Assembly (NCBI RefSeq): GCF_015711645.1
Contig: NZ_JABTEX010000004.1
Span: 62,001-126,000 of the forward strand
Source: Planomonospora sp. ID82291
GTDB lineage: Bacteria; Actinomycetota; Actinomycetes; Streptosporangiales; Streptosporangiaceae
Reading direction: 5' to 3'
Length of the DNA stretch: 64,000 nucleotides
Position numbers and translations under genes: made by a program. The notes beneath the pieces were generated by a model that saw only the letters and a list, made by a program, of their open reading frames with translations, had not been told where the DNA came from and searched no databases. Of the stretch, positions 38,861-48,851 are shown piece after piece (positions within the stretch are counted from its first letter, which is position 1; every line of letters starts with the position of its first letter).

Positions 38861-41224
38861 TCACTTTTTCGACGAGAAGGTCGCCGCGAAGCCCTCGAAC
38901 AGCTTCAGGTTCTTCTTCCACTTCGAGGCGGGGGTGTGCCAGTAGATCGCGTACCCTCGGCCGCCCTTGGTGATGAACCCCCGGTTGAGCACGCGGACCT
39001 TGCCGTAACCCGGCTCCCAGGTGAACTCCCAGTCGGCGGCGTCCTCCATGTAGTCGACCTTCTCGATCCGGATGCGCTTGTAGCCGGGGAATCCGCCGCG
39101 GGCCTGGGGCTCGTACACGTCCCAGTCCTTCTTCGAGTCGGGCCCCGGGCTGTCGGTGTACTCGATCATGAGATAGCTCCTGCGGTCGTCGGGACCGCGG
39201 AACCGCACCTGGGTGCCCTGCCGCCTCTCGACCTTCCAGCCCTTGGGCAGGCCGACCGAGAACCCGTTGGGGTCCTTGTGCATGCGCCAGCCGGAGGGGA
39301 GCTTCGACCCGTCCTTCTTCTTCTCCTTCTCCTCGGTCTTCTCGCTCTTCGACGGGGAGGGCGTGGGAGAGGACGGGGTCTGCGAGGAGTCCCCGCCGCC
39401 GGGCTCGCCGGACTCGCCCGATCCTCCGGGCTCGGTGGGGCTTCCGGCGGGCGCGGACGCGCTCGGCCGGCTCCGCCCGGCCGCGCCGCCGTCGTCACCG
39501 CTGTTCATGCCGATCCAGACGCCCACGCCGCCCACGAGGACCAGGGCGCCCACCACGATCGGCAGGGCGCGCCGGATCCCCGGGGGCGCGGTGAGGCCGG
39601 TGCCCCCGGCGAACGCGCCGGTTCCCAGCCGCGTCCGCTCCTGGTCGGCGGGGTCGGCCTCCCGGACCGGCTCAGGCCGGGGCGCGGGCGCGGGTACGGC
39701 CGGCGGCCCGGAGTCGGCGGACTCTTCGGGGACCAGGCTCCTGACGTACTTCCTGATGTCCGGGGACGGGGACGGGGACGGGGGCTCGGAGGCGGCGGAC
39801 GGGTCGCCGGAGGCCGCCGGAGCCTCCTGGGCGGCGTCGCCGGACGGGGGCGCGTCGCCGGAGTCGGCCGCGGGGGCCGGGGGGACGGCGGGCGCCCCGC
39901 CCCCGGCGGGAGCGGGGCCCTCGGCGGGGCCGGCGGCGGGGCTCGCGGCGTCCCGGGCGGAGGACGCGGCCCCGGCGGCGGACGGCGGCACGACCTGCCC
40001 GGTCTGCGGGATCACCGCGGCGGCGCTCGCGGACACGGCTCCCGCCTCCCGCTGCTGCGCGGGCGCCGCACGCTCGGCGGCGTCCTTCTCGGCGTCCCCC
40101 TGCTCCCGGGACGGCGTCCCCCGCGGCGCGGGAGCGTCCGTACGGCCGCCGCCGGGCGGCGGGACGGGTCCCTCCCGCTCGGGCGGGGTGACGGGTCGCT
40201 CGCGGGCGGGCGGCACGGCCGGGCCCCCGGCGGGCCGGGCGGGCGGAGGCGGCGTCGCGGGCGGGCGGGGCGCCGGGGTCCCGTAGGGCTTGCGCCGCTC
40301 GGGAGGCGCGGGCGGGCCGTCCCCGGCGGGAGCGGCGCCCGCCGGGGAGGACGAGGAGGAGGCGGCGGGGCGGATCAGCCACGGCTGCGTGGGGGAGCGG
40401 CCCTCGGTGACCTTCCGCAGCATGGCGGAGGCCTCGGCGTAGGTGAGCCGCTGGACGGGCTCCTTGCGGAGCAGTCCCTCCAGCACCGGCAGCAGCGGGC
40501 CGGCGTTGCGCGCCGGGTCGGGCGGGTCGGTCATGACCGAGTGCATGGTGGCCAGCGGCATCTTGCGGTCGTGCGGGGACCTGCCCTCCACGGCCGCGTA
40601 CAGCGTCGCGCCGAGCGACCACAGGTCGGACTCCCGGCGGGCGGGCAGGCCGCGCAGCCGCTCCGGCGCGATGAACGCGGGGGTGCCCGCCACGCCGGTC
40701 ATGGTCAGCGTGCTCTCCGAGTCGAGCTTGGCGATGCCGAAGTCGGTGAGCACGACCCTGCCGTTCGGGGCGAGCAGGACGTTCTCCGGTTTGACGTCGC
40801 GGTGCAGCACCCCGGCGTCGTGCGCGCTCTGCAGGGCCCCCAGCAGGGCCAGCCCGATCTCGGCGACCCGCCGGGGGGGCAGCGGCCCGTCCTCGCGCAG
40901 CACCTGGCCCAGCGAGCGGGACGGCACGAGCTGCATGACGATCCAGGGCTGCGCGTTCTCCTCGATGACGTCGTAGACCACCACGACGTTCGGGTGGGTC
41001 AGCCGGGCCGCCGCGCGGGCCTCCCGCAGGAGCCGCTGGTTGAGCGTCTGGACGTCCTCACCGAGGGCGGCGGAGTAGCGGACCTCCTTGATGGCGACGG
41101 TCCGGTCGAGGAGCTCGTCGTGCGCCTTCCAGACCGTGCCCATCCCGCCGCGCCCGATGGGCTCCAGGAGATGGTAGCGGCCGGCGACGCGTCGCCCTTC
41201 CTGGTTCCCCTCCGACTGCATCAC
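38861..41224 (-). CDS. Transmembrane Ser/Thr protein kinase with extracytoplasmic domain (kinase 3)
   Basis: 787 aa. The kinase domain (about 13-275) has GRGGMGTVW, VAIKEV, HRDVKPENVLL and DFGIA. A very long Pro/Ala/Glu-rich juxtamembrane region (about 280-540) precedes one span (ALPIVVGALVLVGGVGVWI), a Ser/Pro linker and an outer domain (GWRMHKDPNGFSVGLPKGW ... DAADWEFTW ... RGYAIYWHTPASKW) paralogous to that of kinase 2. GTG 41224 has GGGAGG 9 bases upstream. It heads the kinase 3-kinase 2-AraC-azlC-azlD unit. Confidence 0.93.
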   Translation of the reverse strand: MMQSEGNQEGRRVAGRYHLLEPIGRGGMGTVWKAHDELLDRTVAIKEVRYSAALGEDVQTLNQRLLREARAAARLTHPNVVVVYDVIEENAQPWIVMQLVPSRSLGQVLREDGPLPPRRVAEIGLALLGALQSAHDAGVLHRDVKPENVLLAPNGRVVLTDFGIAKLDSESTLTMTGVAGTPAFIAPERLRGLPARRESDLWSLGATLYAAVEGRSPHDRKMPLATMHSVMTDPPDPARNAGPLLPVLEGLLRKEPVQRLTYAEASAMLRKVTEGRSPTQPWLIRPAASSSSSPAGAAPAGDGPPAPPERRKPYGTPAPRPPATPPPPARPAGGPAVPPARERPVTPPEREGPVPPPGGGRTDAPAPRGTPSREQGDAEKDAAERAAPAQQREAGAVSASAAAVIPQTGQVVPPSAAGAASSARDAASPAAGPAEGPAPAGGGAPAVPPAPAADSGDAPPSGDAAQEAPAASGDPSAASEPPSPSPSPDIRKYVRSLVPEESADSGPPAVPAPAPRPEPVREADPADQERTRLGTGAFAGGTGLTAPPGIRRALPIVVGALVLVGGVGVWIGMNSGDDGGAAGRSRPSASAPAGSPTEPGGSGESGEPGGGDSSQTPSSPTPSPSKSEKTEEKEKKKDGSKLPSGWRMHKDPNGFSVGLPKGWKVERRQGTQVRFRGPDDRRSYLMIEYTDSPGPDSKKDWDVYEPQARGGFPGYKRIRIEKVDYMEDAADWEFTWEPGYGKVRVLNRGFITKGGRGYAIYWHTPASKWKKNLKLFEGFAATFSSKK

Positions 41225-41393
41225 CCGCGTTGACCTCCCTCACAGTGGAGAAGATCCTCCCATAAACGGGGATCCGCCCCGACCCTCCGCGCGGCTGTAG
41301 TGCCCTACCTGCCGGGAGGGCCGGACCGGCGCGTGATGTGTCCGCCATCCGAGACGGCCGTCCCGTCCTGTGGCGAATCGGACGGAGGTGGCC

Positions 41394-41491
41394 TAAACTC
41401 GTCGGTATGAACCGCTGTTCCGCGTTTATCAGGCCGGCTCCGGAGAGCCGGTCGCCCGACGCGTGACCCAGCGACCCTCCTGAGCCGGCGC
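41394..41491 (+). ncRNA. Candidate leader RNA or small RNA upstream of the chorismate-mutase gene
   Basis: A -10-like TAAACT (41394-41399) predicts transcription starting about 41406, right at an ATG (41407) that opens a 19-codon frame (MNRCSAFIRPAPESRSPDA) ending at 41466. GCCGGCTC (41433-41440) can pair either locally with GAGCCGG (41445-41451) or distally with GAGCCGGC (41482-41489), which ends 2 bases before a strong terminator. This resembles an attenuator, but the leader peptide has no Trp and only one Phe, so the signal is unclear. A stand-alone small RNA is the alternative. Confidence 0.45.
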
Positions 41492-41520
41492 AGGCAGAGA
41501 CGACCCGTCTCTGCCTTTTT
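41492..41520 (+). terminator. Canonical intrinsic terminator before the chorismate-mutase gene
   Basis: An 11-bp stem (41492-41502 with 41506-41516), a 3-base loop ACC and a following T-run continuing as TTTTCGTTTCTT. Such a U-tailed terminator is rare in this GC-rich DNA. It ends 60 bp before the next gene's ATG and no complete plus-strand gene ends here, so it must stop a leader or small RNA. Confidence 0.85.
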
Positions 41521-41580
41521 CGTTTCTTGCACCTCGCCGGCCCGCGGGACGCGCGCCGGCTTGAGCATCGGGGAGCCGAG

Positions 41581-42603
41581 ATGTCGTTGACCGCACAACC
41601 GACCGCACAACCGACCGCACGCGCGGAGCGCGCAGCCGTACGCCTGGGGGCCCTCGTGCTGGGCGCCGGCCCGGCCGTGGTGATCGGCGGGCCCGGCGCG
41701 GACGCGCGCTGGATCGACCTGCGCGGGCGCCGGGGCGGGCCCGCCGCCGGCACCGCCGCCGAGGCCCTGGCCGAGGTCCGCGCCCGCTGGTCCGGGCCGG
41801 TTCTGGTGGAGCCGGCCTGCGCCGACGACCTGCCGCAGATCGCCGCCGGGGCCGACGGCGTCGTGGTCGGGGCGGCCTGGACGCGCGACCTCCGGCTGGT
41901 CAGGGGGGTCTCCCGGCTCGGACTGCCGGTGATCGTCCAGCGCGGTCCGACGTCCGTGGAGGAGTGGTTGGCCGTCGCCGACTACTGCGCCGCCGACGCC
42001 GGGGACCGGATCGTGCTCTGCGAGGGCGGCGGGCGCGGGCGGCCGGGCCCTGCGGCGGCTCCCGACCTGGCCCTGCTGCGCGAGGCCCGGGAGCGGTCCG
42101 GCCGCCCGGTCCTGGCGGGGCTGGGCGACGATCCGGCGCTGGCCGCCGCCGCGGTCGCGGCCGGGGCCGACGGGCTGCTGCTCTCCCCGGACCCGCCGCG
42201 GGAGGCCACCGCCGCCGCCCAGGAGGCGGTGCGGATCGTCGGCGCGCTGACCCGCAGGGAGGAACCCGCCTCCGTGCCGGACGCCCGGAGCGCCATCGAC
42301 CGCGTCGACGCGGCCCTGGCGGTGCTGCTGGAGCGCCGGGCCGAGCTCGCCGGGACGATCCAGCGGCTCAAGCCGGTCGGCGGGTTCGCCGGACGCGACC
42401 CGGAGCGGGAGCGCCGCCTGGTGGCGGAGATGGCCCGGTGGGCCCCGTCCCTGGGCGAGGCGCGCCTGGCGCCCATCATGAAGGCCGTGATCGAGGCCGG
42501 GCTGCACCTGGCCGAGGAGCGCCGCGGCGGGGGGCGGTACGGCGGGGCGGCCGGCGGGCAGGACCGCGGGCGGAGCGCCCCGGGGCCGGCCGGACGCGCG
42601 TAA
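41581..42603 (+). CDS. Degenerate DAHP-synthase-like domain fused to an AroQ chorismate mutase
   Basis: 340 aa. ATG 41581 has GGGGAG 6 bases upstream. Residues about 23-225 align by eye with type I-beta DAHP synthase ([39 protein letters not shown]). The catalytic set is missing: the Cys of GPCS is G39, the KPRTSP loop is deleted, the KRG lysine is Q120, the CERG arginine is G149, and the SHS and EVHP metal ligands are gone. Residues about 232-315 form an AroQ chorismate mutase with R236, R252/R253, K264, D273, R276 and E277 in place. Expect chorismate to prephenate activity, with the dead domain regulatory or structural. Confidence 0.85.
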   Translation: MSLTAQPTAQPTARAERAAVRLGALVLGAGPAVVIGGPGADARWIDLRGRRGGPAAGTAAEALAEVRARWSGPVLVEPACADDLPQIAAGADGVVVGAAWTRDLRLVRGVSRLGLPVIVQRGPTSVEEWLAVADYCAADAGDRIVLCEGGGRGRPGPAAAPDLALLREARERSGRPVLAGLGDDPALAAAAVAAGADGLLLSPDPPREATAAAQEAVRIVGALTRREEPASVPDARSAIDRVDAALAVLLERRAELAGTIQRLKPVGGFAGRDPERERRLVAEMARWAPSLGEARLAPIMKAVIEAGLHLAEERRGGGRYGGAAGGQDRGRSAPGPAGRA

Positions 42604-42646
42604 GCTTCCCTTCGCCGACGCGGGACAAGGGGAGAGGCGGGGCCGC

Positions 42647-45600
42647 ATGTCAGACTCGTTCGTGCACCTTCATGTTCACACGGAGTACTCCATGCTCGAT
42701 GGAGCCGCCCGTCTGAAGCAGATGTTCAAGCAGGTCGGCGATCTGGGCATGCCCGCCATCGCGATCACCGACCACGGCAACATGCACGGCGCGTACGACT
42801 TCTACAAGCAGGCCACCGGGGCGGGGATCAAGCCGATCATCGGCATCGAGGCCTACGTCGCCCCCGCCTCCCGGCACCAGAAGAAGCCGGTGCTGTGGGG
42901 CGAGCCGCACCAGAAGAAGGACGACGTCTCGGCGGGCGGCTACTACACCCACATGACGATCTGGGCGCGCAACGAGCGCGGCCTGAAGAACCTCATGAAG
43001 CTCAGCTCCCGCGCCTACACCGAGGGCTTCGTCCGCAAGTGGGCCCGGATGGACGCCGAGATCCTCGCCGAGCACGCCGAGGGCCTGATGGCCACGACCG
43101 GCTGCCCGTCGGGCGAGGTGCAGACCCGCCTGCGCCTGGGCCAGTACGACGAGGCCCTGGCCGCCGCCGCGAAGTACCAGGAGCTGTTCGGCAGGGAGAA
43201 CTACTTCCTGGAGATCATGGACCACGGCCTGGAGATCGAGCGCCGGGTCCGCGACGGGCTCACCCGCATCTCCACGGAGCTCGGCATCCCGCCGCTGGTC
43301 ACCAACGACTCGCACTACACCTACGAGTCGGACGCGACCTCCCACGACGCGCTGCTGTGCATCCAGACCGGCAAGCAGCTGTCCGATCCCGACCGGTTCC
43401 GCTTCGACGGCAGCGGCTACTACATCAAGACCGCCGACGAGATGCGCGCCGTCGACTCCTCCGACCTGTGGGCCGAGGGCTGCCGCAACACGCTGCTGGT
43501 GGCCGAGAAGGTCGAGCCGGAGGGCATGTTCGGGTTCAAGAACCTGATGCCGACCTTCCCGATCCCGGACGGCATGACGGAGGAGGAGTTCTTCCGCCAG
43601 GAGGTCTGGGAGGGCATGAAGCGCCGCTTCCCCGGCGGCGTCGACGACGAGCACCGGGCCTGGGTCGAGAAGGAACTGGCCGTCATCGTCCAGATGGGGT
43701 TCCCGTCCTACTTCCTCGTGGTCGCCGACTTCATCATGTGGGCCAAGCGCAACGGCATCCGGGTGGGGCCGGGCCGGGGCTCGGCGGCGGGCTCCCTGGT
43801 CGCCTACGCCCTGGGCATCACCGACCTCGACCCCATCCCGCACGGCCTGATCTTCGAGCGCTTCCTCAACCCCGAGCGCGTCTCCATGCCCGACGTCGAC
43901 ATCGACTTCGACGAGCGCCGGCGCGGCGACGTGATCCGCTACGTGACCGAGAAGTGGGGCGCCGACAAGGTCGCCATGATCGCCACCTTCGGCACCATCA
44001 AGGCGAAGGCGGCCATCAAGGACGCGGCCCGCGTCCTGGGCTACCCGTACGCGCTGGGCGACAAGGTCTCCAAGGCGTTCCCGCCGGCGGTGATGGGCAA
44101 GGACATCCCGCTCTCGGGCATCTTCGACAAGGACCACCCGCGGTTCAACGAGGCCGGCGAGCTGCGCAAGCTGTACGACGAGGACGTCGACGTCAAGGCG
44201 GCCATCGACCTCGGCAGGGGCCTGGAGGGCCTGATCCGGCAGACCGGCGTGCACGCCGCCGGCGTCATCATGTCCTCGGAGGTGCTGACCGACTACATCC
44301 CGATCATGCGCCGCGACTCCGACGGCGCGATCATCACGCAGTTCGACTACCCGACCTGCGAGACGCTCGGCCTGCTGAAGATGGACTTCCTGGGCCTGCG
44401 CAACCTGACGATCATCGACGACTGCCTGAAGGCCATCGAGGCCAACACCGGCACCATGATCGAGCTGCTGGACCTGCCCCTGGACGACGCCAAGACCTAC
44501 GAGCTGCTCTCGCGGGGCGACACGCTCGGCATCTTCCAGCTCGACGGCGGCGGCATGCGCTCGCTGCTGCGCCTGATGCGCCCCGACAACTTCGAGGACA
44601 TCTCCGCGGCGCTCGCGCTCTACCGGCCCGGTCCGATGGGGGCCAACTCCCACACCAACTACGCGATGCGCAAGAACGGCCAGCAGGAGATCACCCCGAT
44701 CCACCCCGAGCTGGAGGAGCCGCTCCGGGAGATCCTCGACACGACCCACGGCCTGATCGTCTATCAGGAGCAGGTCATGGCGATCGCGCAGAAGGTCGCC
44801 AACTACTCCCTCGGCGGCGCCGACCTGCTCCGCCGCGCGATGGGCAAGAAGAAGAAGTCCGAACTGGACAAGCAGTTCGAGTTCTTCGAGAAGGGCATGA
44901 AGGACAACGGCTTCTCCGCCGCGGCCATCAAGGCCCTGTGGGACATCCTGCTGCCGTTCTCCGACTACGCCTTCAACAAGGCCCACACCGCCGGCTACGG
45001 CCTGGTCTCCTACTGGACCGCCTACCTCAAGGCCAACTACCCGGCCGAGTACATGGCCGCGCTGCTCACCTCGGTCAAGGACGACAAGGACAAGTCGGCG
45101 CTCTACCTCAACGAGTGCCGCCGCATGGGCATCACGGTGCTCCCGCCGGACGTCAACGACTCCGACTTCGACTTCACCCCGCGCGGCACCGACGTGCGCT
45201 TCGGCCTGTCGGCCATCCGCAACGTCGGCGGCAACGTCGTCGACGGGATCATCTCCGCGCGCAGGGAGAAGGGCCGCTTCACCGACTTCAAGGACTTCCT
45301 GCGCAAGGTCCCGGCGATCGTCTGCAACAAGCGGGTGATCGAGTCGCTGATCAAGGCCGGCGCGTTCGACTCCTTCGGCCACGTCCGCAAGGGCCTGGTG
45401 ATGGTCCACGAGCAGGCGGTGGACGCGATCATCGACATCAAGAAGAACGAGGCGATCGGGCAGGACTCGCTGTTCGGCGCGGTGGACGGGGCCGAGGACC
45501 AGACCTTCGACGTGCAGATCCCGCCGGGGGAGTGGGACAAGACCACCCTGCTGGCGTTCGAGCGGGAGATGCTCGGCCTGTACGTCTCCGACCACCCGCT

Positions 45601-46168
45601 CTTCGGCGTCGAGCACATCCTCGCCGCCGGCGCCGACTGCTCGGTCGCCGCGCTCCAGGACGACGGCCGCCCCGACGGCCAGATCGTGACGGTCGGCGGC
45701 ATCCTCTCCGGCGTCCAGCGCAAGGTCACCAAGAAGGGCGACACCTGGGTCCTGACCATGCTGGAGGACCTGGAGGGCGCCATCGAGGTGATGATCTTCC
45801 CGTCGGCCTACCAGCTCTGCTCGACGATCCTGGCCGAGGACGCCATCGTCTTCGTCAAGGGCCGCCTGGACAAGCGCGAGGACGTCGGGAAGATCATCGC
45901 GATGGAGGTGACGGCGCCCGACCTGACCACCGAGGCGGGCGGGCCGCTGCTGGTGAGCATGCCGCTGAACCGCTGCACGCCCCCGGTGGTCGGCCGCCTC
46001 AAGGAGGTCCTGACCACCCATCCCGGCACCACCGAGGTCCGCCTGCAGATCCACAACGGCCCGCGGACCACGGTGATGCGCCTGGACGACCGCCTGCGCG
46101 TCGCGCCGTCCCCGGCCCTGATGGGCGACCTCAAGCAGCTGCTGGGCCCGGCCTGCCTGGGGGCGTGA
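42647..46168 (+). CDS. dnaE: DNA polymerase III alpha subunit DnaE
   Basis: 1173 aa, the replicative polymerase. The N-terminal PHP domain begins [14 protein letters not shown]. The C-family catalytic aspartates lie in [12 protein letters not shown]. The finger and palm regions ([22 protein letters not shown]) and a C-terminal OB fold ([19 protein letters not shown]) are complete, in the DnaE1 pattern. ATG 42647 is preceded by GGGGAGAGG. No close functional neighbours; 43 bp separate it from the chorismate-mutase gene. Confidence 0.98.
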   Translation: MSDSFVHLHVHTEYSMLDGAARLKQMFKQVGDLGMPAIAITDHGNMHGAYDFYKQATGAGIKPIIGIEAYVAPASRHQKKPVLWGEPHQKKDDVSAGGYYTHMTIWARNERGLKNLMKLSSRAYTEGFVRKWARMDAEILAEHAEGLMATTGCPSGEVQTRLRLGQYDEALAAAAKYQELFGRENYFLEIMDHGLEIERRVRDGLTRISTELGIPPLVTNDSHYTYESDATSHDALLCIQTGKQLSDPDRFRFDGSGYYIKTADEMRAVDSSDLWAEGCRNTLLVAEKVEPEGMFGFKNLMPTFPIPDGMTEEEFFRQEVWEGMKRRFPGGVDDEHRAWVEKELAVIVQMGFPSYFLVVADFIMWAKRNGIRVGPGRGSAAGSLVAYALGITDLDPIPHGLIFERFLNPERVSMPDVDIDFDERRRGDVIRYVTEKWGADKVAMIATFGTIKAKAAIKDAARVLGYPYALGDKVSKAFPPAVMGKDIPLSGIFDKDHPRFNEAGELRKLYDEDVDVKAAIDLGRGLEGLIRQTGVHAAGVIMSSEVLTDYIPIMRRDSDGAIITQFDYPTCETLGLLKMDFLGLRNLTIIDDCLKAIEANTGTMIELLDLPLDDAKTYELLSRGDTLGIFQLDGGGMRSLLRLMRPDNFEDISAALALYRPGPMGANSHTNYAMRKNGQQEITPIHPELEEPLREILDTTHGLIVYQEQVMAIAQKVANYSLGGADLLRRAMGKKKKSELDKQFEFFEKGMKDNGFSAAAIKALWDILLPFSDYAFNKAHTAGYGLVSYWTAYLKANYPAEYMAALLTSVKDDKDKSALYLNECRRMGITVLPPDVNDSDFDFTPRGTDVRFGLSAIRNVGGNVVDGIISARREKGRFTDFKDFLRKVPAIVCNKRVIESLIKAGAFDSFGHVRKGLVMVHEQAVDAIIDIKKNEAIGQDSLFGAVDGAEDQTFDVQIPPGEWDKTTLLAFEREMLGLYVSDHPLFGVEHILAAGADCSVAALQDDGRPDGQIVTVGGILSGVQRKVTKKGDTWVLTMLEDLEGAIEVMIFPSAYQLCSTILAEDAIVFVKGRLDKREDVGKIIAMEVTAPDLTTEAGGPLLVSMPLNRCTPPVVGRLKEVLTTHPGTTEVRLQIHNGPRTTVMRLDDRLRVAPSPALMGDLKQLLGPACLGA

Positions 46169-46206
46169 GCCGCCGCCGGACCGGCGGACGACCTCGACGG
46201 CCGCTC

Positions 46207-46230
46207 GGGCGGCGCCGGCCCGCGCCGCCC
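46207..46230. terminator. 9-bp GC stem-loop between convergent dnaE and ATP-grasp genes
   Basis: GGGCGGCGC (46207-46215) and GCGCCGCCC (46222-46230) form a perfect stem with a 6-base loop in the 82-bp gap between the two convergent 3' ends. No T-run. Confidence 0.55.
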
Positions 46231-46250
46231 CGCCCGGCCCGGCCCGCGCG

Positions 46251-48767
46251 TCACTCCCCCTCCGGAAGCCAGGTGTCCTTGGCGCCCCCGCCCTGCGAGG
46301 AGTTGACGATCATGCTGTCGGCCGGGGCGACGCGGGTCAGCGCCGCCGGGGGCACCTGCGCCGTCTCGCCGAGGCAGACGAAGGCCCGCAGGTCCACCAC
46401 GCGCGGGCTCAGCCGCTCCCCGTCGAAGACCGGGTGGGTGGAGAGGCGGACCGTCTCCTGGGCGACCCACCGGTCGGGGTCGGCGAGGATCCGCCCGCGG
46501 ACCTCGCGCAGCTCCCGCGGGGAGGCGTCGGGGCCGATCACCACCCCCTGTCCGCCGAACCCGTCGACCGGCTTGACGACCAGCTCGGCCAGCCGGTCCA
46601 GCACCTCCCGGCGGTCCTCGGGGTCCCGGCACAGGTAGGTGGTGACGTTGCCGATGAGCGGCTGCTCGCCCAGGTAGTACTCGATGAGCCGGGGCACGTA
46701 CCGGTACAGGGACTTGTCGTCGGCGACGCCGTTGCCCGGCGCGTTGGCCAGGACCAGCGCCGAGCGCTCCACCGCGTCCAGGATCGCCTCCCCGGCGGGA
46801 GCGGCCAGCAGCTCGTCGGTGTCGATGCGGCGGTAGAGCACGTCGACCGGGCGGCCGGCCGCCGCCACGCGCCCGTCGCGGACCTCCAGGTCGGCCGGGC
46901 CGACCAGGACCGCCCCCAGTTCCTCGGCGAGCATCCGGTGCTCGTAGAAGGCGGAGTCGCCCGGTCCGGCGGAGACCACGGCCAGGGACGGCGAACCGCC
47001 CCCGCCGGCCGCCTCCAGCGTCTCCCGCAGCAGGCGCAGCGCGCCGGCCGGGTCGGCGAACCCCGGTCCGGGGACGAGCTCGGGCAGGACCTCGGCCGTC
47101 AGCCGCCGGTTGGCGACGGCGTAGCCGAGGCCGGAGGGCACCCGCAGGTTGTCCTCCAGCACCGTCCAGCGGCCCACCTCGTCGCGGACCAGGTCCAGCC
47201 CGGCCACGGCGCAGCGCACGGCCTCGCGCGGCACCCGCCGCCCGGCCTCCCGGTAGCCGGGGGACTCCTCGACCACCCAGGCGGGGAGCACGCCGTCGGC
47301 GATGACGCGGCGCTCGCCGTACACGTCGTGCAGGAACGCCTCCAGGGCGCGCACCCGCTGCGGCAGGGCCCGCCGCAGGCCCTCCCACTCGGCGGGCGGG
47401 ACCAGCCGCGGGACCAGGTCGAAGGGGAGGATCCGGCGCTCGTCCTCGCCCTCGACCGGGAAGGTCATGCCGTGCTCGCGCTGGTGGCGGTCGCGCCGCT
47501 CCTCCCGCGCGCGCAGGCCGCGCGCGCCCAGCCGGTCGAGGACCCGCAGGACCGGCTGGTACGGCTCGCGCACCGTGCCCTCGATGACCACCTCGTCGCC
47601 GACGGCCGCGTAACCGTCGAGCAGGCCGGTGCGCATCCGGGGCGACGGGCCGCCGAAGGCGGTCTCCCACTCCTCCGAACGGGTCTCGGCGAGCACCAGG
47701 TCGACCACGTCGGAGAGCCGGCCGGCGCGGGCGAAGGCGGCGCGCTGGCGGGCCGCGGAGCTGCCCCGCGCCAGCGCCTCCTCGGCCAGGGAGGTCACGA
47801 GCTCCCAGTCGCCGGTCTCCTCCAATTGCGGCCGCAGCCCGGCGACCATGTCCCGCACCACCTCGGCGGCCGGCCGGGGCAGCCCGTCGGCCGGGTCGAC
47901 CAGCGCGCCCTCCAGCCCCGAGCGGGCCGCCCGCCACGTCGCGGCGCGCACCATCTCCAGCCGGACCCGGCCGCCCGTCCCGGCCGCGATCGCCTCCAGC
48001 TCCCGGGCCACCAGCGCGCGGAACAGCCCCGCGATCAGCACGATGTCGCTCACCAGGGGGCAGGCGTCGCACAGCCGCAGCTCGACCGTGGGCACGTGGG
48101 CCGAGGGCCGGACGTCGAAGTAGACCATGCCGGGATCGCTGATCACCCCCGAGCGCACGAGTTCGTCGACCACCCGGTCGTACTCCGCGGCGGAGGAGAA
48201 GGCGGCCACCGGCCCGGCGGTGGGCCAGCGCTGCCAGACGAGCGGGCGGTAGCCGGCGTAGCCGGTGTCGGACCCCACCCAGTACGGCGAGCTGGTGCTC
48301 AGGGCCAGCAGCGGCGGCAGCCAGGGGGCCAGCCGGTGGGCCACGGCGACCGCCAGGTCCCGGTCGGCGACCTCGGCGTGCACCTGGGTCCCGCAGATCA
48401 GCTGCTCCCGGGTGAGCAGCTGGTAGTCGGCGAGCATCTGCTCGTAGCGCGGATCGGGGGAGATCTTCAGCGCCTCCAGGTCCACCAGCGGCACGGTCCC
48501 GGCCGCCGCGATCCCCAGGCCCGCCCCGTCGGCGGCGCGGATCACCGTACGGCGCAGCGCGGTCAGGTCGTGGCCGAGGTCCTCCAGGCGGACGAAGGGC
48601 CGGCTGTTGGCCTCCACCACCGAACGCTGCAGCTCATGGGTGAAGCGGTCCTCGGGTAACCGCTCCAGCAGCACCTGCGCCCGGGGGACCAGGTGCCGGG
48701 TCCCGGCGTCGACGACGTGGAACTCCTCCTCGACGCCGACCGCGATCGGCTCCGCGAGACCCGCCAT
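46251..48767 (-). CDS. GCS2-type carboxylate-amine ligase fused to a circularly permuted ATP-grasp protein
   Basis: 838 aa. Residues about 1-375 form a glutamate-cysteine ligase 2 (YbdK-like) domain (IAVGVEEEFHVVD, CGTQVHAEVADRDLA, FDVRPSAHVPTVELRLCD). Residues about 385-838 form a circularly permuted type 2 ATP-grasp domain (VLEDNLRVPSGLGYAVANRR, VYG and VVKPVDGFGGQGVVIG motifs). Both halves are ATP-dependent amide-bond formers, so a peptide or gamma-glutamyl-type product is likely, but the substrate is unknown. ATG 48767 has AGGAGTGG upstream, and that ribosome site lies inside a long inverted repeat. No transglutaminase or alpha-E partner gene is adjacent. Confidence 0.9.
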   Translation of the reverse strand: MAGLAEPIAVGVEEEFHVVDAGTRHLVPRAQVLLERLPEDRFTHELQRSVVEANSRPFVRLEDLGHDLTALRRTVIRAADGAGLGIAAAGTVPLVDLEALKISPDPRYEQMLADYQLLTREQLICGTQVHAEVADRDLAVAVAHRLAPWLPPLLALSTSSPYWVGSDTGYAGYRPLVWQRWPTAGPVAAFSSAAEYDRVVDELVRSGVISDPGMVYFDVRPSAHVPTVELRLCDACPLVSDIVLIAGLFRALVARELEAIAAGTGGRVRLEMVRAATWRAARSGLEGALVDPADGLPRPAAEVVRDMVAGLRPQLEETGDWELVTSLAEEALARGSSAARQRAAFARAGRLSDVVDLVLAETRSEEWETAFGGPSPRMRTGLLDGYAAVGDEVVIEGTVREPYQPVLRVLDRLGARGLRAREERRDRHQREHGMTFPVEGEDERRILPFDLVPRLVPPAEWEGLRRALPQRVRALEAFLHDVYGERRVIADGVLPAWVVEESPGYREAGRRVPREAVRCAVAGLDLVRDEVGRWTVLEDNLRVPSGLGYAVANRRLTAEVLPELVPGPGFADPAGALRLLRETLEAAGGGGSPSLAVVSAGPGDSAFYEHRMLAEELGAVLVGPADLEVRDGRVAAAGRPVDVLYRRIDTDELLAAPAGEAILDAVERSALVLANAPGNGVADDKSLYRYVPRLIEYYLGEQPLIGNVTTYLCRDPEDRREVLDRLAELVVKPVDGFGGQGVVIGPDASPRELREVRGRILADPDRWVAQETVRLSTHPVFDGERLSPRVVDLRAFVCLGETAQVPPAALTRVAPADSMIVNSSQGGGAKDTWLPEGE

Positions 48768-48771
48768 GGTG

Positions 48772-48851
48772 ACCACTCCTGAAGTGCGCAGGCTTACCGA
48801 AGATTGACCGGCCTTTGCCCAGAAAACGGGCCTCTGCACTTCAGGAGCGGT
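48772..48851 (-). promoter_or_regulatory. Inverted repeat that could sequester the ATP-grasp ribosome site
   Basis: Arms 48772-48787 and 48836-48851 pair over 16 bases with one mismatch; the loop is 48 bases and contains smaller hairpins (GCCC...GGGC). On the minus strand the downstream arm contains the AGGAG of the GCS2/ATP-grasp gene, so the stem would hide it. The 48768-48952 gap holds no gene. Confidence 0.55.

Noticed and set aside
41407-41466. Reading the short leader frame as a Trp- or Phe-attenuation peptide
   Set aside because: It has no Trp and a single Phe with no codon run, so classical amino-acid attenuation is not supported.
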